Below, piece by piece: positions 19,735-28,888 of a stretch of DNA of 59,547 bases. The notes under the pieces are model-generated. The model was not told where the DNA came from. It was given only the letters and a program-made list of their open reading frames with translations, and did no database searches. Position 1 is the first letter of the stretch; every line of letters starts with the position of its first letter. The stretch lies in assembly GCA_903994635.1 (NCBI GenBank), contig CAJEXQ010000013.1, positions 1-59,547 on the forward strand. Reading direction: 5' to 3'. Both the position numbers and the translations under genes were made by a program. This DNA is from an uncultured Chlorobiaceae bacterium (GTDB taxonomy: Bacteria; Bacteroidota; Chlorobiia; Chlorobiales; Chlorobiaceae).

Positions 19735-20151
19735 TTAATTCCAGAACGAGCCACTTTTTGATACCTTGAAACGCCCGGCTCCTGAAAAGAAAATTGCGAG
19801 GGAGCCGAAAAGGTAGAGCGCTTGGAGTTCCAGGGCGTAGCCACCCTGCTTTGTCACTGAAAAAAGTTCATGCGAATGAACGAGATAGATTGCCATAACC
19901 ATGACAAAGGCCTGAACGAGAGCTGCCGGACGAGTATAAAGGCCAAGCACTATCAGCAGTGGCGCAACCAGTTCGCCTAAAAGAATGCCGTGTGAGAGGT
20001 AGCCCGGCAATCTCCCCTTGAGAAGCATGGATTCAACAAACCCGTACCCGTACTGAAGCTTGTGTACTCCGTGAAAAAGCATCAGCATGCCAAGTGAAAC
20101 CCGCAGAAGCAGTTTCCCTGCATCATTGCTGTTGATGTAACGGTCTACCAC
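19735..20151 (-). CDS. DoxX family membrane protein
   Basis: A membrane protein of about 138 residues with four helices. The DoxX pattern is seen in LLRVSLGMLMLFHGVHKLQYG, then LLGELVAPLLIVLGLYTRPAALV and a C-terminal helix. The open frame runs much further upstream (to 20673) but that part only mirrors ribD and is not plausible protein. No ATG is available at the domain edge; I chose GTG at 20151 (VDRYINSNDAGK). GTG at 20184 is the alternative. Confidence 0.75.
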   Translation of the reverse strand: MVDRYINSNDAGKLLLRVSLGMLMLFHGVHKLQYGYGFVESMLLKGRLPGYLSHGILLGELVAPLLIVLGLYTRPAALVQAFVMVMAIYLVHSHELFSVTKQGGYALELQALYLFGSLAIFFSGAGRFKVSKSGSFWN

Positions 20152-20236
20152 CGGCAGACTTCTTTTTGCATATTTTTTTGTCACGATAACCGGTGTATAG
20201 ATTATTGATCTCTTGAACTGGGGTACCTCTTTCGTC

Positions 20237-21343
20237 TCAAACTTCCAGGTAAGCTTCCAGCAGCAGATCACGCCCGAAAAACCGGGGAGGCTCGAAGAGC
20301 ATTTGCACTGCTTGATCCGGCATGCTGACACCAAGAGGTGCAAAGGCACTGAGAGCATCCCCTCCGAAAAGTTTTGGTGAAACGAATATAGCGATTTTAT
20401 CAACAAGCCCGGCATGAACGAATGAGGCTGATAACCGGCTCCCCCCTTCGACCAACACAGAGAGCACCTGCCGTTTATGCAGCTCTGCCAGCATCTGACG
20501 CAGGTCAAGCTTGCCTGAATGCTCGTGGACAAAAAGCACGGTAACCCCTTTTTGCCGTAAAAGCTCGACTTTTGGCAAACTCTCCGACAATGTTGATGCA
20601 AAGAGAATGGTTGGCGCCTCATGGTCAAAGATTTTTGCATCCAGAGAGAGAACCAGCCGACCATCAAGCACAACGCGCAGAGGATTGCGTCCCGGGCAGT
20701 GCCTGACGGTCAGGTGAGCGTCGTCTGCCCGCACCGTGGCCTCGCCGACCAGCACTGCGTCATAGATGCTCCTGAGACGGTGCACCTCACTCCGTGCCTC
20801 TTCCCCGGTTATCCAGCATGATGCTCCGATTGATGTGGCTATTTTGCCATCGAGGGTCTGGGCAAGTTTTATGGTGACAAATGGAAGGCCGGTGGTATGG
20901 CTCTTGATAAATGCCTCGTTGCATTTTTTGCTCTCGGCTTCGAGCACTCCTTCCGTAACGAGAATCCCTGCGGCCTGCAGCCTGGCGATCCCTTTTCCTG
21001 CAACTTTGATGTGGGGATCGCGACACCCGATAACCACACGGGGAATCCCCTTTTCAATGATAAGATCGCTGCATGGGGCTGTTTTTCCAAAATGGGCACA
21101 GGGCTCAAGGGTAACATAGAGTGTTGCCTGGCGCAGCATCTCTTGATCGGCGACAGAGGCGATTGCCAGCACTTCGGCATGTTGGCCCCCAAACCTCTGG
21201 TGGTATCCTTCGCCCACGATTCCGCCATTATAGACAATAACCGACCCAACCAAGGGGTTCGGGCTTACACTGCCGGCGCCCTTCATGGCCAGTTCCAGAC
21301 TGCGCCTCATAAAAAGGGCGTCGTCAGAGAGAGGGATCGTCAC
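20237..21343 (-). CDS. ribD: Bifunctional riboflavin biosynthesis protein RibD
   Basis: A 368-residue fusion of pyrimidine deaminase (residues about 1-145) and 5-amino-6-(5-phosphoribosylamino)uracil reductase (about 150-368), steps two and three of riboflavin synthesis from GTP. The deaminase zinc motifs are [10 protein letters not shown] and [15 protein letters not shown]; the reductase begins [17 protein letters not shown]. Its start overlaps the end of the upstream deaminase gene by four bases. Confidence 0.95.
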   Translation of the reverse strand: MTIPLSDDALFMRRSLELAMKGAGSVSPNPLVGSVIVYNGGIVGEGYHQRFGGQHAEVLAIASVADQEMLRQATLYVTLEPCAHFGKTAPCSDLIIEKGIPRVVIGCRDPHIKVAGKGIARLQAAGILVTEGVLEAESKKCNEAFIKSHTTGLPFVTIKLAQTLDGKIATSIGASCWITGEEARSEVHRLRSIYDAVLVGEATVRADDAHLTVRHCPGRNPLRVVLDGRLVLSLDAKIFDHEAPTILFASTLSESLPKVELLRQKGVTVLFVHEHSGKLDLRQMLAELHKRQVLSVLVEGGSRLSASFVHAGLVDKIAIFVSPKLFGGDALSAFAPLGVSMPDQAVQMLFEPPRFFGRDLLLEAYLEV

Positions 21344-21879
21344 TCCTTCAGGTTGCTGGCCAACATTACCTGCACCAGCCTTATGCCGGAGAGCTTGAGT
21401 AGTTCATCGATATGCTCAATTTTATAGGGTTTATCATAGTAGATGGTTTTGATGCCGACGTTGATGAGTACCTTGAGACAGTGAATACAGGGACTGGCAG
21501 TAATGTAAATGTCGGAATCCTTGATGGAAACACCATGCTTGGCCGCCTGAACAATGGCATTGATTTCCGCATGAATGGTGTTGACGCAGTTCTCCTCGAC
21601 TGTACCGTCAGGATGGGTGCTCTTGTAAATACGACAGTTAGTATCGTTACAGTGAGGAAGGCCAGTCGGTGCTCCGTTATATCCTGTAGAGAGAATACTG
21701 TTCTCCCTGACAATGACAGCACCGATATGTCCCCGAGTACAAGTGGCCCGGCGGGAAATGAGATGGGCAACATTCATAAAATATTCGTGCCAGCCAAGCC
21801 GTTTTTCTCTGCTTGAATGAGTCTCTTTTTCTTCACCCGCACAAATGCATCCACTTACACTTAATGTCTCTTTTGGCAT
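21340..21879 (-). CDS. dCMP deaminase family protein (ComEB-like)
   Basis: A 179-residue zinc-dependent deaminase, probably converting dCMP to dUMP for thymidylate synthesis. Seen are [15 protein letters not shown], the substrate region [12 protein letters not shown], the zinc/catalytic motif [10 protein letters not shown] and the zinc motif ASPCIHCLK. The first 30 residues (Cys/Glu rich) are outside the domain, so the start may be further in. The four-base overlap with ribD suggests co-translation. Confidence 0.87.
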   Translation of the reverse strand: MPKETLSVSGCICAGEEKETHSSREKRLGWHEYFMNVAHLISRRATCTRGHIGAVIVRENSILSTGYNGAPTGLPHCNDTNCRIYKSTHPDGTVEENCVNTIHAEINAIVQAAKHGVSIKDSDIYITASPCIHCLKVLINVGIKTIYYDKPYKIEHIDELLKLSGIRLVQVMLASNLKE

Positions 21880-21885
21880 CGATTG

Positions 21886-22389
21886 TTACTGGAGTTTTTC
21901 CTTTCCGAAAAAGATTGATTTATCAACTTTAGCAAAAAAATCCTGATAGTACTTTGCGTCGTCAATCTGGCTGACACGCATCACCCCACCCCTGTTGTTC
22001 ATCACCTTGTACCTGAAGTTGATGCGCACCCTTGTCTGCTTTCCGAATTCACTGATATTTGCGGATGCCTCGGTAAGACTGTTTTTAATATACTCGGGAC
22101 GGTCGGTGAATGCCCTTGCAAAAAAAGATTCTGCCCGGTTTTCAACATCAAGCTCCTTCTGCGCAGTCAATAGTCCCAGATCGACATTGGCCTGCTGAAC
22201 AATAAAGTTGTCGTCCTGAAGGGTATTCATGACCGCCTTCATCACAAGTTTTATATCGCTCACATCGTACATTCGTGTCTGGAATTCACGAATCTGCAGT
22301 TGGGTTTTTTCGGCCACGGGCTGCGAAACAACGCACCCTCCGAGTGCAAGTGATGCCGCAAAAAAAATGAAAAGTATGGATTGTTTCAT
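21886..22389 (-). CDS. Predicted lipoprotein, function unknown
   Basis: A 167-residue protein with a signal peptide ending in the lipobox LALGGC (Cys19), so probably membrane-anchored in the cell envelope. The mature part has a mixed alpha/beta look (KLVMKAVMNTLQDDNFIVQQANVDLGLLTAQKE). I do not recognise the family with confidence. It lies nine bases after a second lipoprotein gene, and the two are probably co-expressed. Confidence 0.7.
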   Translation of the reverse strand: MKQSILFIFFAASLALGGCVVSQPVAEKTQLQIREFQTRMYDVSDIKLVMKAVMNTLQDDNFIVQQANVDLGLLTAQKELDVENRAESFFARAFTDRPEYIKNSLTEASANISEFGKQTRVRINFRYKVMNNRGGVMRVSQIDDAKYYQDFFAKVDKSIFFGKEKLQ

Positions 22390-22398
22390 GCCTTGCTC

Positions 22399-22797
22399 CT
22401 AAAATTTGCTGCTGTGATAAGAGTAATCACTGACGAGGCCAGCAGTAAACTTGATAATGACCGTCAGGGTTTTTTGTGATGAGGAGACCGCTCCGGCATG
22501 TCGCGAACCAACCAGCAACGATAAAATTCCACCGCTTCCTGACGAATAGGCTGCTTCAGAAGCGACCTTGTCATAAATCCAGCTTTCACTCCCCCCCTGG
22601 TCTTTTGAAACGATATTTGGGGAGCCGAGCGCTTCAGCAACAGCAGCCGCTGTCATGCCTTTCCGAATCTCCATCTGCACAATCCCTACGGTCATTTCCC
22701 TGCCGGATTGTGAAGGCAATTGCGCTGCATGGTCGGTCGCACTCATGCACCCGCCAAGGGTTGCTGCCACAACAGTAACTGCAATCAATGCTTTCAT
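22399..22797 (-). CDS. Predicted lipoprotein with SmpA/OmlA-like segment
   Basis: A 132-residue protein with a lipobox (ATLGGC, Cys17). The middle part, IRKGMTAAAVAEALGSPNIV followed by SWIYDK, resembles the small BamE/SmpA-type repeat seen in envelope lipoproteins, so a role in outer membrane maintenance is possible. That link is inference from a short pattern. It heads a two-lipoprotein pair. Confidence 0.6.
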   Translation of the reverse strand: MKALIAVTVVAATLGGCMSATDHAAQLPSQSGREMTVGIVQMEIRKGMTAAAVAEALGSPNIVSKDQGGSESWIYDKVASEAAYSSGSGGILSLLVGSRHAGAVSSSQKTLTVIIKFTAGLVSDYSYHSSKF

Positions 22798-23200
22798 GGG
22801 TTCACTGGTTTGAAATATTATTGATCAATACTTACTTCGGCTAATATAAATAAAACAGAAGAATATTTTTGTTTGTCATTCAACATCAATACCTCGTCTA
22901 ACTGCCCTTTGAATACACAGAACAGAACAATCAGTCACCAACATTTTAAACTATTATGAAATATGCAATTTTGTTTATTTCTTAAACCTTTTGTATATAA
23001 GCGTATGGCGTGGTAACTGGATGGTTGGATGTTGCTTGGTGAATTGTATAATTCGGTTGCTGTGGATGATTGTAACCATGCGAAGGGGCAGCAGAGGCCA
23101 ATGGGGTGGGTTAAATCTTCATACCTTTGAAACCGGTAAGCCATTATATTAGCACGCATTTAAAGCGTTTTTTATACACCGCAAAATTCTGCGAGAAACG
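22798..23200. other. Divergent intergenic region before the glucan locus
   Basis: About 400 bases separate the minus-strand lipoprotein pair from the plus-strand glucan locus, so both promoters should lie here. It is AT-rich around 22820-22880 and 22930-23000. I looked for a cyclic-di-GMP riboswitch pattern because of the downstream genes and did not see one. No convincing gene is seen. Confidence 0.4.
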
Positions 23201-25375
23201 ATGAAATCAAGTAGCAAATTTCTTTTTATCGCTATGGTTGGGATGGCCGTATTGGCTGCTCCGACTAAAACTCATGCTCTCTCACCTGATTCTGACAATG
23301 ATGTTCTGGTTCAAGAGATTCCCGCAGAAAGTATTCTGGTAGAAAAGATTCCGGCAGATGAGCTTTCAATGGAATCTTTCAGAGCTGGCACTCTGGATCG
23401 GGACGCTATCCGCAAACTTGCCGATAGCTGCATAGCTGCAGGTCAGTACCAGAAGGCAGACGAACTTTTCGAGAAATTACTGCTTTTGTATCCTCTTGAT
23501 GAAGAGATTATCAGGAAGGCGATTTTAACCTATGAGACCTTGTCGAATGCGGAAAAGGCTCTCCCCTTGTATGATAAGCTGCTCAAGCGGCATCCTAATG
23601 ACTCCCGATTAACCGTTAAGGCGGCACGGGCTAACTTATGGACAGGAAGGACGACAACAGCCCTGAAACTCTATGAAGTGATTGTCAATGCAGGTATCGC
23701 CAGCAACACCCTCATTGCCGAATACGCAAATGCACTCTTTACTGATAAGCAGTACGCAAAAGCTGCGTTGCGCTATCGGCAGCTTGTGGATAAAAATGGT
23801 ATAACGAAAAAGAGTGTCATTGATTTTATTTATAAAATTGCAGATGCAGGGGAGGATGCTGAGGTAGGTAAACTGCTGGCCTCTCTTGAAAAGCGTTTTC
23901 CGGGCGATACCGAGGTACTTCAGACAAGAGGCAATATTGCATTAAAGAAAAATAATTTTCCTGAAGTCCTGAAAATCAATCAGCAAATTCTTCAAATCTC
24001 CCCTGAAAACGAGCCAGCCCTGTTGGTTTGGGCTGAGATTGCAAGCTGGCAAAAAGATTATTCGACATCACTGGCATATTACGACCGGTTGATTAAAAAA
24101 GGCAAACCGGCTACTGACAGTTATTTCAGGCAAATGGGTTACCGGGAAAAAGCTCGGGTACTTGGATGGATGGCCAAATACAGTCAGTCGCTCTCTCAAT
24201 ATGATGAAGCTGTTCAGGCCTACCCCAGGAATGAAGCACTCAAGGCAGAAGCGATGGCTAAAAGTGCCTATTTCCGTAATGCATACCGGCAAGCGGTCAA
24301 GGCATACAAGGCATGGATTGTTGCTGAACCAAATCAGCCTGAGGCACAGTTTGACCTTGGTCAACTCTATATGCAGAAGGGACTGTGGAAAGAGGCTTTG
24401 AAGTGCTATGACCTGATCCTGTCAAAAACACCTGAACATCGCCAAGCTACTTTGGCAAAACAAAAAATTGAGGTTCTCTCGTCTATGCCCCTTCTCCGAA
24501 CTGGAGCGGATTTCCTGGAAGTTAAAAGTCCATGGAAAAGTATCAACGTTACCTATAACGGGTTTTATGCTGCGCTATCCTACCCATTTCAGGAGGGGTT
24601 GACGGGTTCTCTGAATCTCGACAATAAATCATACCGATTTGAGGATTTGAACAATAGCCTCGACAAAAAAAGCATATCCACAGGAATCGAGTATAGCTAT
24701 CTTCCTGATCTTCTTGTTCGGGCCAACATCGGCTATAACAGGAGTTCCGGTGTCATAAATGACACCTACACCGGATCATTCGAGACTGAGAGTCAGCCTC
24801 TGGATAATTTTCATTTTGGTATAGGATTTCGCAAGGAAGATGTCATTGACAATGCAAAAACATTTCAGGATAATCTCCAGAGAAATCGATGGAAAGGGAG
24901 AGCGCTCTATAACGGTTACCGCAGTTGGGAGGCCGGTGTTGATTGCGACTTTGCCAACTACTCTGACGGAAATACAAATTTGACTGCCGGAGCTGATGTT
25001 GCAGCTCATCTTCTCTATGGCACTAATCGCTTGGACCTTACCTTTCGTTTGCAGGACTATGGCTTCCCCGATGTCAACTCCGATGTCAACACTCATTACT
25101 GGACACCGAAATCGTTCACTACAAAGACCGCAGGCATTGAATGGAGGCATTATTTCAACGATGAGCTTTTTCTCGGTGTCAATGACACCTATGTCACGAC
25201 AAAATATCATATCAGCTTTGAGCCTCTGGGCAATGTATCGCACCAGATTCATGGCGCAATACACCATGACTGGACTAATAGTTTTTCGACCATAATCGAG
25301 GGTCAATATTCTTGGGCTTCAATATCGAACTATCAAGACAAACTGCTGAAGGGCGAAATTCGGTGGTTTTTTTAG
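23201..25375 (+). CDS. TPR / beta-barrel outer membrane exporter (BcsC/PgaA-like)
   Basis: A 724-residue protein with a signal peptide (residues 1-27, cleavage likely after THA), then about 12 TPR-like helix pairs through residue about 430 (for example ALPLYDKLLKRHPNDSRLTV and EAQFDLGQLYMQKGLWKEA), then about 290 residues rich in alternating aromatic strands that end in EIRWFF. That final aromatic residue is typical of an outer membrane barrel. The layout matches exporters of secreted polysaccharide such as BcsC, PgaA and AlgK/E. It is 27 bases upstream of a BcsA-like synthase, which supports export of its product. Confidence 0.8.
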   Translation: MKSSSKFLFIAMVGMAVLAAPTKTHALSPDSDNDVLVQEIPAESILVEKIPADELSMESFRAGTLDRDAIRKLADSCIAAGQYQKADELFEKLLLLYPLDEEIIRKAILTYETLSNAEKALPLYDKLLKRHPNDSRLTVKAARANLWTGRTTTALKLYEVIVNAGIASNTLIAEYANALFTDKQYAKAALRYRQLVDKNGITKKSVIDFIYKIADAGEDAEVGKLLASLEKRFPGDTEVLQTRGNIALKKNNFPEVLKINQQILQISPENEPALLVWAEIASWQKDYSTSLAYYDRLIKKGKPATDSYFRQMGYREKARVLGWMAKYSQSLSQYDEAVQAYPRNEALKAEAMAKSAYFRNAYRQAVKAYKAWIVAEPNQPEAQFDLGQLYMQKGLWKEALKCYDLILSKTPEHRQATLAKQKIEVLSSMPLLRTGADFLEVKSPWKSINVTYNGFYAALSYPFQEGLTGSLNLDNKSYRFEDLNNSLDKKSISTGIEYSYLPDLLVRANIGYNRSSGVINDTYTGSFETESQPLDNFHFGIGFRKEDVIDNAKTFQDNLQRNRWKGRALYNGYRSWEAGVDCDFANYSDGNTNLTAGADVAAHLLYGTNRLDLTFRLQDYGFPDVNSDVNTHYWTPKSFTTKTAGIEWRHYFNDELFLGVNDTYVTTKYHISFEPLGNVSHQIHGAIHHDWTNSFSTIIEGQYSWASISNYQDKLLKGEIRWFF

Positions 25376-25402
25376 ATATTTTCACATAAAACTCATACCT
25401 AA

Positions 25403-26911
25403 ATGCAGGATAAGAAAAAATCATGGTTGCTGATCACTCAGGTCACTTTGCTTTTGCTTTTGCTGGTCTGCTACATTTTAGTCCGAATTTATTACCTTTT
25501 TATTGCCCCATTCGAATATATTGAGTGGGTAATTGGCATACTGTTTTTTATTTCAGAATCATTTATCCTCTTTCATTCATTCTTCTTTTTTCTGGATGTC
25601 ATCCGTGAGAATGTTTATTTGGAAATGCCAGGCCAATCTACCCCAGGCAAAGATGCGTCTGTGGCAATTTTGATTCCTGCCCGACATGAATCAAAACGAA
25701 TAGTTGAAAAAACGCTCTTGACCTGCCTTAGCCTTAATTACGATAACAAGAAAATTTACCTGCTTGATGACTCGACAATTGAAAGCTACAAGCAAGAGGC
25801 AAGAGAACTTTCAAAAAATTTAGGAGTTGAACTCTTTACCAGAAGCAACAACCGCGGCGCCAAGGCGGGAATGATCAACGAAGTACTTAAAACTATAACC
25901 GAAAAGTATATTGCTATTTTTGATGCTGATCAAAACCCTATGCCTGGTTTTTTAAAAACTCTTGTTCCATTTCTTGAGGCTGACGAGAGGCTTGCCTTTG
26001 TACAAACGCCGCAATTTTATTCAAATGGAGATGTAAGCACTGTAGCGATGGTTGCTCATAATCAACAGGCAATTTTTTATGAATATATCTGCCTGGGAAA
26101 ATCAATGAACAAAGCAATGTTCTGCTGTGGAACCAATGTTGTTTTTCGCCGTGCTGCACTCAGCGACGTTGGTAATTTTGATGAAGATACTGTTACCGAG
26201 GATATTGCCACATCACTGAAATTGCACGCGAAACAGTGGAAGTCGTTTTTTATCCATAAGGCCTATACTTTTGGGATGGCTCCCGAAGATTTGGCAGCCT
26301 ACTTCACCCAGCAAAACCGCTGGGCGTTGGGCACCTCACAGCTCTTCCGAAAGCTGGTTAAACTATTTTTTACAGACAGAAAAGCACTGAGGCCAGAACA
26401 GTGGCTCGAGTATGTAATATCAACGACCTATTATTTTATCGGTTGGGCCTATTTCTTCCTGATGATAGGGCCAATTCTATACATTTTTTTCAATATTAAT
26501 TCTTACAACATTGATTCACTTGCCTATACATTTACGTTTGTACCATTCTTTATCCTTTCAAATATGGTTTTTTACGAAAGCATGGTGAAGAAGAAATACA
26601 GGCTGCTCAATATGTTCAAGGTTCAAATGCTGACCGCACTTTCTATGCCAGTCTATTTAAGTGCCTCCTTTGTTGGTCTGCTGGATATCAACAAAAAGGG
26701 GTTTCAGGTAACTCCCAAAGGCAATACCAGAAATGTTCCACTGAAGAACCTTTGGCCACAGTTACTTGTACTGGCAGTTGTTTCTGCAACTTTGGTACTG
26801 GGTATTACAAAACTCTATTACCAATGGAATTATGTCCTTATGATAAACGTTTTCTGGATGGGTTTACAGTTTATATTGCTTTCCGGGATTTTTCATTTTA
26901 ATAAAAAATGA
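25403..26911 (+). CDS. BcsA-like processive family 2 glycosyltransferase
   Basis: A 502-residue membrane glycosyltransferase. Two N-terminal helices (about residues 8-30 and 38-65) precede a GT2 domain with the expected processive-synthase motifs: IYLLDDST, FDADQNP, FVQTPQFY, the acidic TEDIATSLKLH and QQNRW. C-terminal helices follow, with FQVTPKGN, which matches the FxVTxK motif of cellulose synthases. It most likely polymerises glucose or a similar sugar from UDP-sugar and extrudes it. It lacks the C-terminal PilZ domain that binds cyclic-di-GMP in BcsA. It overlaps the GH8 gene by four bases. Confidence 0.85.
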   Translation: MQDKKKSWLLITQVTLLLLLLVCYILVRIYYLFIAPFEYIEWVIGILFFISESFILFHSFFFFLDVIRENVYLEMPGQSTPGKDASVAILIPARHESKRIVEKTLLTCLSLNYDNKKIYLLDDSTIESYKQEARELSKNLGVELFTRSNNRGAKAGMINEVLKTITEKYIAIFDADQNPMPGFLKTLVPFLEADERLAFVQTPQFYSNGDVSTVAMVAHNQQAIFYEYICLGKSMNKAMFCCGTNVVFRRAALSDVGNFDEDTVTEDIATSLKLHAKQWKSFFIHKAYTFGMAPEDLAAYFTQQNRWALGTSQLFRKLVKLFFTDRKALRPEQWLEYVISTTYYFIGWAYFFLMIGPILYIFFNINSYNIDSLAYTFTFVPFFILSNMVFYESMVKKKYRLLNMFKVQMLTALSMPVYLSASFVGLLDINKKGFQVTPKGNTRNVPLKNLWPQLLVLAVVSATLVLGITKLYYQWNYVLMINVFWMGLQFILLSGIFHFNKK

Positions 26912-28038
26912 AAAAAGTATTTCTTGTATTGCTTATTATTACTATTCCGTTAGTACTTAGTAATTGCTCTTCAGTACCTCAAAATCCTGAAGAGATTTCG
27001 GTTGGCTCCTGGGCGCATTTTAAACGTACATTTATCCGGTACGGCAGGGTCTTTCGTCCCAACAACAACAATGATACGGTTTCAGAAGGGCAGGCATACG
27101 GCATGATTCGGGCGGTACTCATGAATGACCGTATAACCTTTGATGAATGTCTCACCTGGACCGAAACAGTACTGTCACGCAAAGATTCACATGGAGACAA
27201 GCTTCTAGCATGGCATTTCGAAAATGGAAAGGTAACCGATACACAAGCTGCTTCGGATGCCGATATTGATTATGCTTTCGCCCTTATTCTTGCTTACCGC
27301 GCATGGCATGACAATCACTATCTTACTCTCGCCCGAAAGGTACTTGAAAGCATTCTTGATCATGAAACTACTGTAATTAATGGGAGAATCTATCTTCTTC
27401 CGTGGCCAAACAAGGACAACGTAGCAGATGATCTCATTGCACAAAACCCTTCATATTATGCACCTTCGCATTTCAAGCTCTTTTACGCGGTCAGCGACGA
27501 CAAGCGATGGCTTGATCTTGCCGACACAACATACGACCTGCTCGGGAGGCTTCGTAAATTTTCAGATGATCAGAATGAGGTCTGTTTGGTTCCTGACTGG
27601 ATTGCGATTGACCAGCTGGGTGCAATAAGAACATTGCCAGGGAAACCTGTTATTTATGGCTGGGATGCCGTCAGGGTTCCGCTACGAATTGCTGCTGATT
27701 ATTACCTCTACGGTGATAGCCGAGCGTTAGCTGTTCTGCGCTTATTTTCGGCTTCGTTTGAAAAGGAATTCAGCAATGACTCCTGCTTGACCCAAAAAAC
27801 AACCATTCAAAATGCACTGTTTTACAGCGCTGCTTATGCTGCAACTGAAGCTGCGGGTTCATCTATCTCCCCTGACATACTGCAGCGACTTCGCAAATGC
27901 ATCAGGAAGGAGAATAAGGAATATTATTATAACGACCCTAATGACTACTACATCAACAGCATCTCCTGGTTACCGGAGTATTACCTGACGACAAAAGCAA
28001 AAGGTAAGCTTGGCTCATGGCTTAATTCAGAAATGTGA
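26908..28038 (+). CDS. Glycoside hydrolase family 8 glycanase, lipoprotein (BcsZ-like)
   Basis: A 376-residue GH8 enzyme, a family of beta-1,4-glucanases that includes BcsZ, needed in many cellulose operons. The signal peptide ends in a lipobox-like VLSNC (Cys20), so it is probably anchored on the periplasmic side. The acid catalyst is the glutamate of SEGQAYGMIRAV (Glu60), and the base region is ASDADIDYAFALILAYRAW. The (alpha/alpha)6 pattern continues to the end. Its ATG overlaps the glycosyltransferase stop (ATGA). Confidence 0.87.
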   Translation: MKKVFLVLLIITIPLVLSNCSSVPQNPEEISVGSWAHFKRTFIRYGRVFRPNNNNDTVSEGQAYGMIRAVLMNDRITFDECLTWTETVLSRKDSHGDKLLAWHFENGKVTDTQAASDADIDYAFALILAYRAWHDNHYLTLARKVLESILDHETTVINGRIYLLPWPNKDNVADDLIAQNPSYYAPSHFKLFYAVSDDKRWLDLADTTYDLLGRLRKFSDDQNEVCLVPDWIAIDQLGAIRTLPGKPVIYGWDAVRVPLRIAADYYLYGDSRALAVLRLFSASFEKEFSNDSCLTQKTTIQNALFYSAAYAATEAAGSSISPDILQRLRKCIRKENKEYYYNDPNDYYINSISWLPEYYLTTKAKGKLGSWLNSEM

Positions 28039-28212
28039 CAGATTACTCATAGAGTTATGGGCACTTTTATTCGATTTAGATGGTCACTGCTGAACTTTTA
28101 TCGAGACATTATGGTTACAGATGTATTGAATTTTTTTACTACGGGGCGCTTGAGTTTTTTTTGTCTTTTGTTTCTTTTTTTCCTGAGAAAATGTTTGTAG
28201 TTGGAGGTTTTT

Positions 28213-28404
28213 ATGTCTGAAGATCAAGCCAGAAAGTTCATCGAAAAGTTGCAAACTGATAAAGCTTTTCGGAAGCGTTTGAATGCTATGATAGAGGATG
28301 AGGGCTTTATGTGTACGTTGGAGGAGATCAGAGCGGTGGAGTGGGAGTTGATGGTGGCTCGCAATTTTGTAAAGCTCCCAGCTTCTGAGCATTGGGATTT
28401 TTAG
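28213..28404 (+). CDS. Nif11-type peptide / leader-like small protein
   Basis: A 63-residue protein starting MSEDQARKFIEKLQTDKAFR, the pattern of the Nif11 domain, found near nif genes and as the leader of ribosomal natural-product precursors. ATG at 28213 has a strong ribosome site (TGGAGG at 28202-28207), so I use it and not the TTG at 28201. After the domain (about residue 45) only 18 residues follow and there is no Gly-Gly cleavage motif. No modification enzyme is nearby, so a role as a RiPP precursor is not supported here; the function of stand-alone Nif11 proteins is unknown. Confidence 0.7.
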   Translation: MSEDQARKFIEKLQTDKAFRKRLNAMIEDEGFMCTLEEIRAVEWELMVARNFVKLPASEHWDF

Positions 28405-28648
28405 TTTTCATTTTTGATTGTGTGTGTTGCCTTTCGTTTTCTTAACATGAATGAGGGGCTTTCGTTCGGTAGGTGCTCCTATGTAATGTTGTGGAGTTGT
28501 ATTATTGGCTTTATTTTACTGAGCGATTAACTCGGTGAGATGTTCGATGCAATTTGGAATAGAAATAAAAAATGGTAAATTGCCCATTGTTGTTGGTTTT
28601 ATTGTGTCAAAAAGTGTTGTTATGAAGTAATTTGCTAAAATTACAGCA
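28405..28648. other. Intergenic stretch before the ferritin-like/NotI module
   Basis: A 244-base AT-rich stretch between the Nif11 gene and the small helical protein. It probably holds a promoter for the module. I see no reliable gene, terminator or repeat. Confidence 0.35.
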
Positions 28649-28888
28649 ATGATCGGGAAAAATGAATTACTGAGAAGAATACACGAGGTAGAGCAAAGCG
28701 AAGAGTCTGTAGTTGCCATTTACTCGAACCATATCCAACATGTCATAAGGTATTCTACACTTAAGGAGGATGTACAGCTAAAAATACTTGATATGTTGCA
28801 GCAACTGAATGCCGATTTGCAGGAACATAAGTCAAAGACGAAGAAGCTCATCGAATCCATTGTAAAAAACGGGAAGGATGTTTATTAA
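28649..28888 (+). CDS. Small helical protein, possibly a ferritin-like half
   Basis: A 79-residue all-helical, charged protein. The pattern EVEQSEESVVAIYSNHIQHV followed by a second helix LQQLNADLQEHKSKTKKLI recalls one helix pair of ferritin/rubrerythrin-like proteins, though the E-x-x-H metal motif is not exact. Its last 11 bases overlap the start of the next gene, whose first 65 residues look like another such helix pair. The two may form one four-helix bundle. This is inference. Confidence 0.5.
   Translation: MIGKNELLRRIHEVEQSEESVVAIYSNHIQHVIRYSTLKEDVQLKILDMLQQLNADLQEHKSKTKKLIESIVKNGKDVY

Noticed and set aside
20185..20673. Long N-terminal extension of the DoxX-like frame
   Set aside because: It overlaps ribD in another frame and is rich in Cys/Ser/Trp without domain character; the DoxX domain starts near 20151.
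22935..23159. A 74-residue minus-strand frame in the intergenic region before the glucan locus
   Set aside because: It has no family pattern, and the region is expected to be a promoter area.
28084..28392. A 102-residue minus-strand frame opposite the Nif11 gene
   Set aside because: It lies over the Nif11 gene, which has the ribosome site and domain match; the minus frame has a Lys/Thr low-complexity tail.
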